Source of the DNA: Actinorhabdospora filicis
Lineage (GTDB): Bacteria > Actinomycetota > Actinomycetes > Mycobacteriales > Micromonosporaceae
Reading direction: 5' to 3'
Assembly (NCBI RefSeq): GCF_030269765.1
Contig: NZ_BSTX01000005.1
Span: 1 to 64,000 of the forward strand
DNA: 64,000 bases
Of the stretch, positions 63,431 to 64,000 are shown one piece after another. The position numbers and the translations under genes are program-made. Each line of letters starts with the position of its first letter. Positions within the stretch are counted from its first letter, which is position 1. The notes beneath the pieces are model-generated. The model saw only the letters and a program-made list of their open reading frames with translations, made no database searches and had not been told where the DNA came from.

Positions 63431-63934
63431 CCCCGCGGGCCCCGACGTGTCAGACCCCTTCGCCACTCTGTTGTCCACACCTCGTCCACAGGATGTGAAC
63501 AACTCTCGGATAGTTGTCCACAGACGTTTTCGCAGCTCAGCGAGTTCGTCCACAGCGCCCTCCACAGGAGACACGCCTGTGTCCACAGCCTGTGCACGAG
63601 GTGTGGACAACTCTGTGGAAAAGTCCGTTTCCACGTGTGCACAACCTGGGGAAAACCTGTGTGCAACCCTGTGGACGGGGCTGTGGACGAATGTGGACAA
63701 CTCTGTGGAGAGCCGAACCTGTGGATGAACGGGGTGGTTTTCCCCAGGTGCCTCCACAGGACGTCCACAGGCCGTCAGCCGGGGTGAGCTGGGAAAACGA
63801 GGGTTTTCCACAGTATCCACAGCACCGAACACGACGACGGTATCTACCTATAGAGGAATCCATACAACAGTCGCTGTGTGGAAAACTCGCTTGGCCGGGC
63901 CTGACAGCCCCGGCACCACTCGCAAGGAGAGAGC
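63431..63934. other. Chromosomal replication origin oriC
   Basis: The dnaA-dnaN gap holds about 17 DnaA boxes. Exact TTGTCCACA occurs at 63471 and 63514, and its reverse TGTGGACAA at 63602 and 63692. One- or two-mismatch copies are at 63482, 63546, 63579, 63614, 63670, 63682, 63720, 63761, 63804, 63813 and 63877, among others. Direct-strand boxes cluster at both edges and reverse-strand boxes in the middle. The most AT-rich part, 63840-63868, next to dnaN, may be the unwinding element or the dnaN promoter. Confidence 0.93.
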
Positions 63935-64000
63935 ATGAAATTTCGAGTCGAACGCGACGCGCTGACGACCGCGGTCACCTGGACCGCCAAGAGCCTGCCC
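63935..64000 (+). CDS. dnaN: DNA polymerase III beta sliding clamp (5' end only)
   Basis: The first 22 codons, MKFRVERDALTTAVTWTAKSLP, match the N-terminus of actinobacterial DnaN, and the position after dnaA/oriC fits. AAGGAGAG (63924-63931) precedes ATG 63935. The rest lies beyond the window. Confidence 0.93.
   Translation, partial: MKFRVERDALTTAVTWTAKSLP

Overview
This 64 kb window comes from the chromosome of a high-GC actinomycete and runs up to the replication origin. The right end has the classic actinobacterial origin order, with rsmG-jag-yidC-yidD-rnpA-rpmH leftward and dnaA and the start of dnaN rightward. DnaA boxes fill the dnaA-dnaN gap, and parAB with nine perfect copies of the GTTTCACGTGAAAC parS site lies 6-10 kb to the left. 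Codon third positions are almost all G or C. The dnaK-grpE-dnaJ-hspR operon, DUF664/DinB and DUF2630 proteins, a SigR-type trxBA promoter and many leaderless-looking starts also fit Actinobacteria. A Streptosporangiales-like genome is my guess; the sequence alone does not prove it.

Layout. 0-1.5 kb: C-terminal end of a large secreted-toxin-like protein (nucleotidyltransferase-like tip) with a translationally coupled presumptive immunity gene. 1.5-7.4 kb: housekeeping and accessory singles (M50 peptidase, DUF5937/ArsR regulator, membrane protein, thioesterase plus TetR, EF-hand protein, pentapeptide protein plus GNAT). 7.4-13.7 kb: one leftward cluster resembling 2-aminoethylphosphonate uptake and use (GntR/UTRA regulator, FAD oxidoreductase, phosphonatase-like HAD, binding protein, ATPase, two permeases). 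It is divergent from a secreted phosphatase/phosphodiesterase, with PHO-box-like repeats between them. 15.4-18.2 kb: VOC protein, membrane protein, a 550-bp island without genes that holds a 27-nt inverted repeat, and a frameshifted zinc-ribbon gene. 18.2-22.4 kb: the HspR-regulated chaperone operon. 22.4-26.1 kb: small hypotheticals, DinB, MOSC and WYL regulator. 26.1-31 kb: fused 5-oxoprolinase, a 162-bp MITE-like element, an SDR without its active site, and an O6-alkylguanine transferase homologue without its cysteine. 31-37.9 kb: two MFS exporters, a membrane-anchored cyclophilin, and a MarR-controlled FAD monooxygenase operon.

37.9-47.4 kb: cca, murJ, a separate pseudokinase with an extracellular domain, an ECF sigma/anti-sigma pair (sigM-like), an unrecognised 128-aa gene with a strong promoter, trxB-trxA and a methyltransferase. 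This is the conserved actinobacterial block that leads to the origin. 47.4-54.9 kb: hydrolase/PadR pair, pterin dehydratase, three GNATs, aminotransferase/Ddl-like pair, HIT-like protein. 55-64 kb: parB-parA with the parS cluster, DUF4253 protein, jag/yidC/rnpA/rpmH operon, dnaA and oriC.

How the parts work together: the ParB-parS complex next to oriC organises and segregates the origin, DnaA autoregulates and fires oriC, and YidC/YidD/RnpA/RpmH make up the conserved translation and membrane-insertion operon. The most unusual items are the degenerate enzymes (MGMT Cys to Gly, truncated SDR, frameshifted zinc ribbon), the MITE-like element, parS sites that are translated inside parB or abut terminators, and a 10-copy 9-bp tandem repeat inside the parS field.
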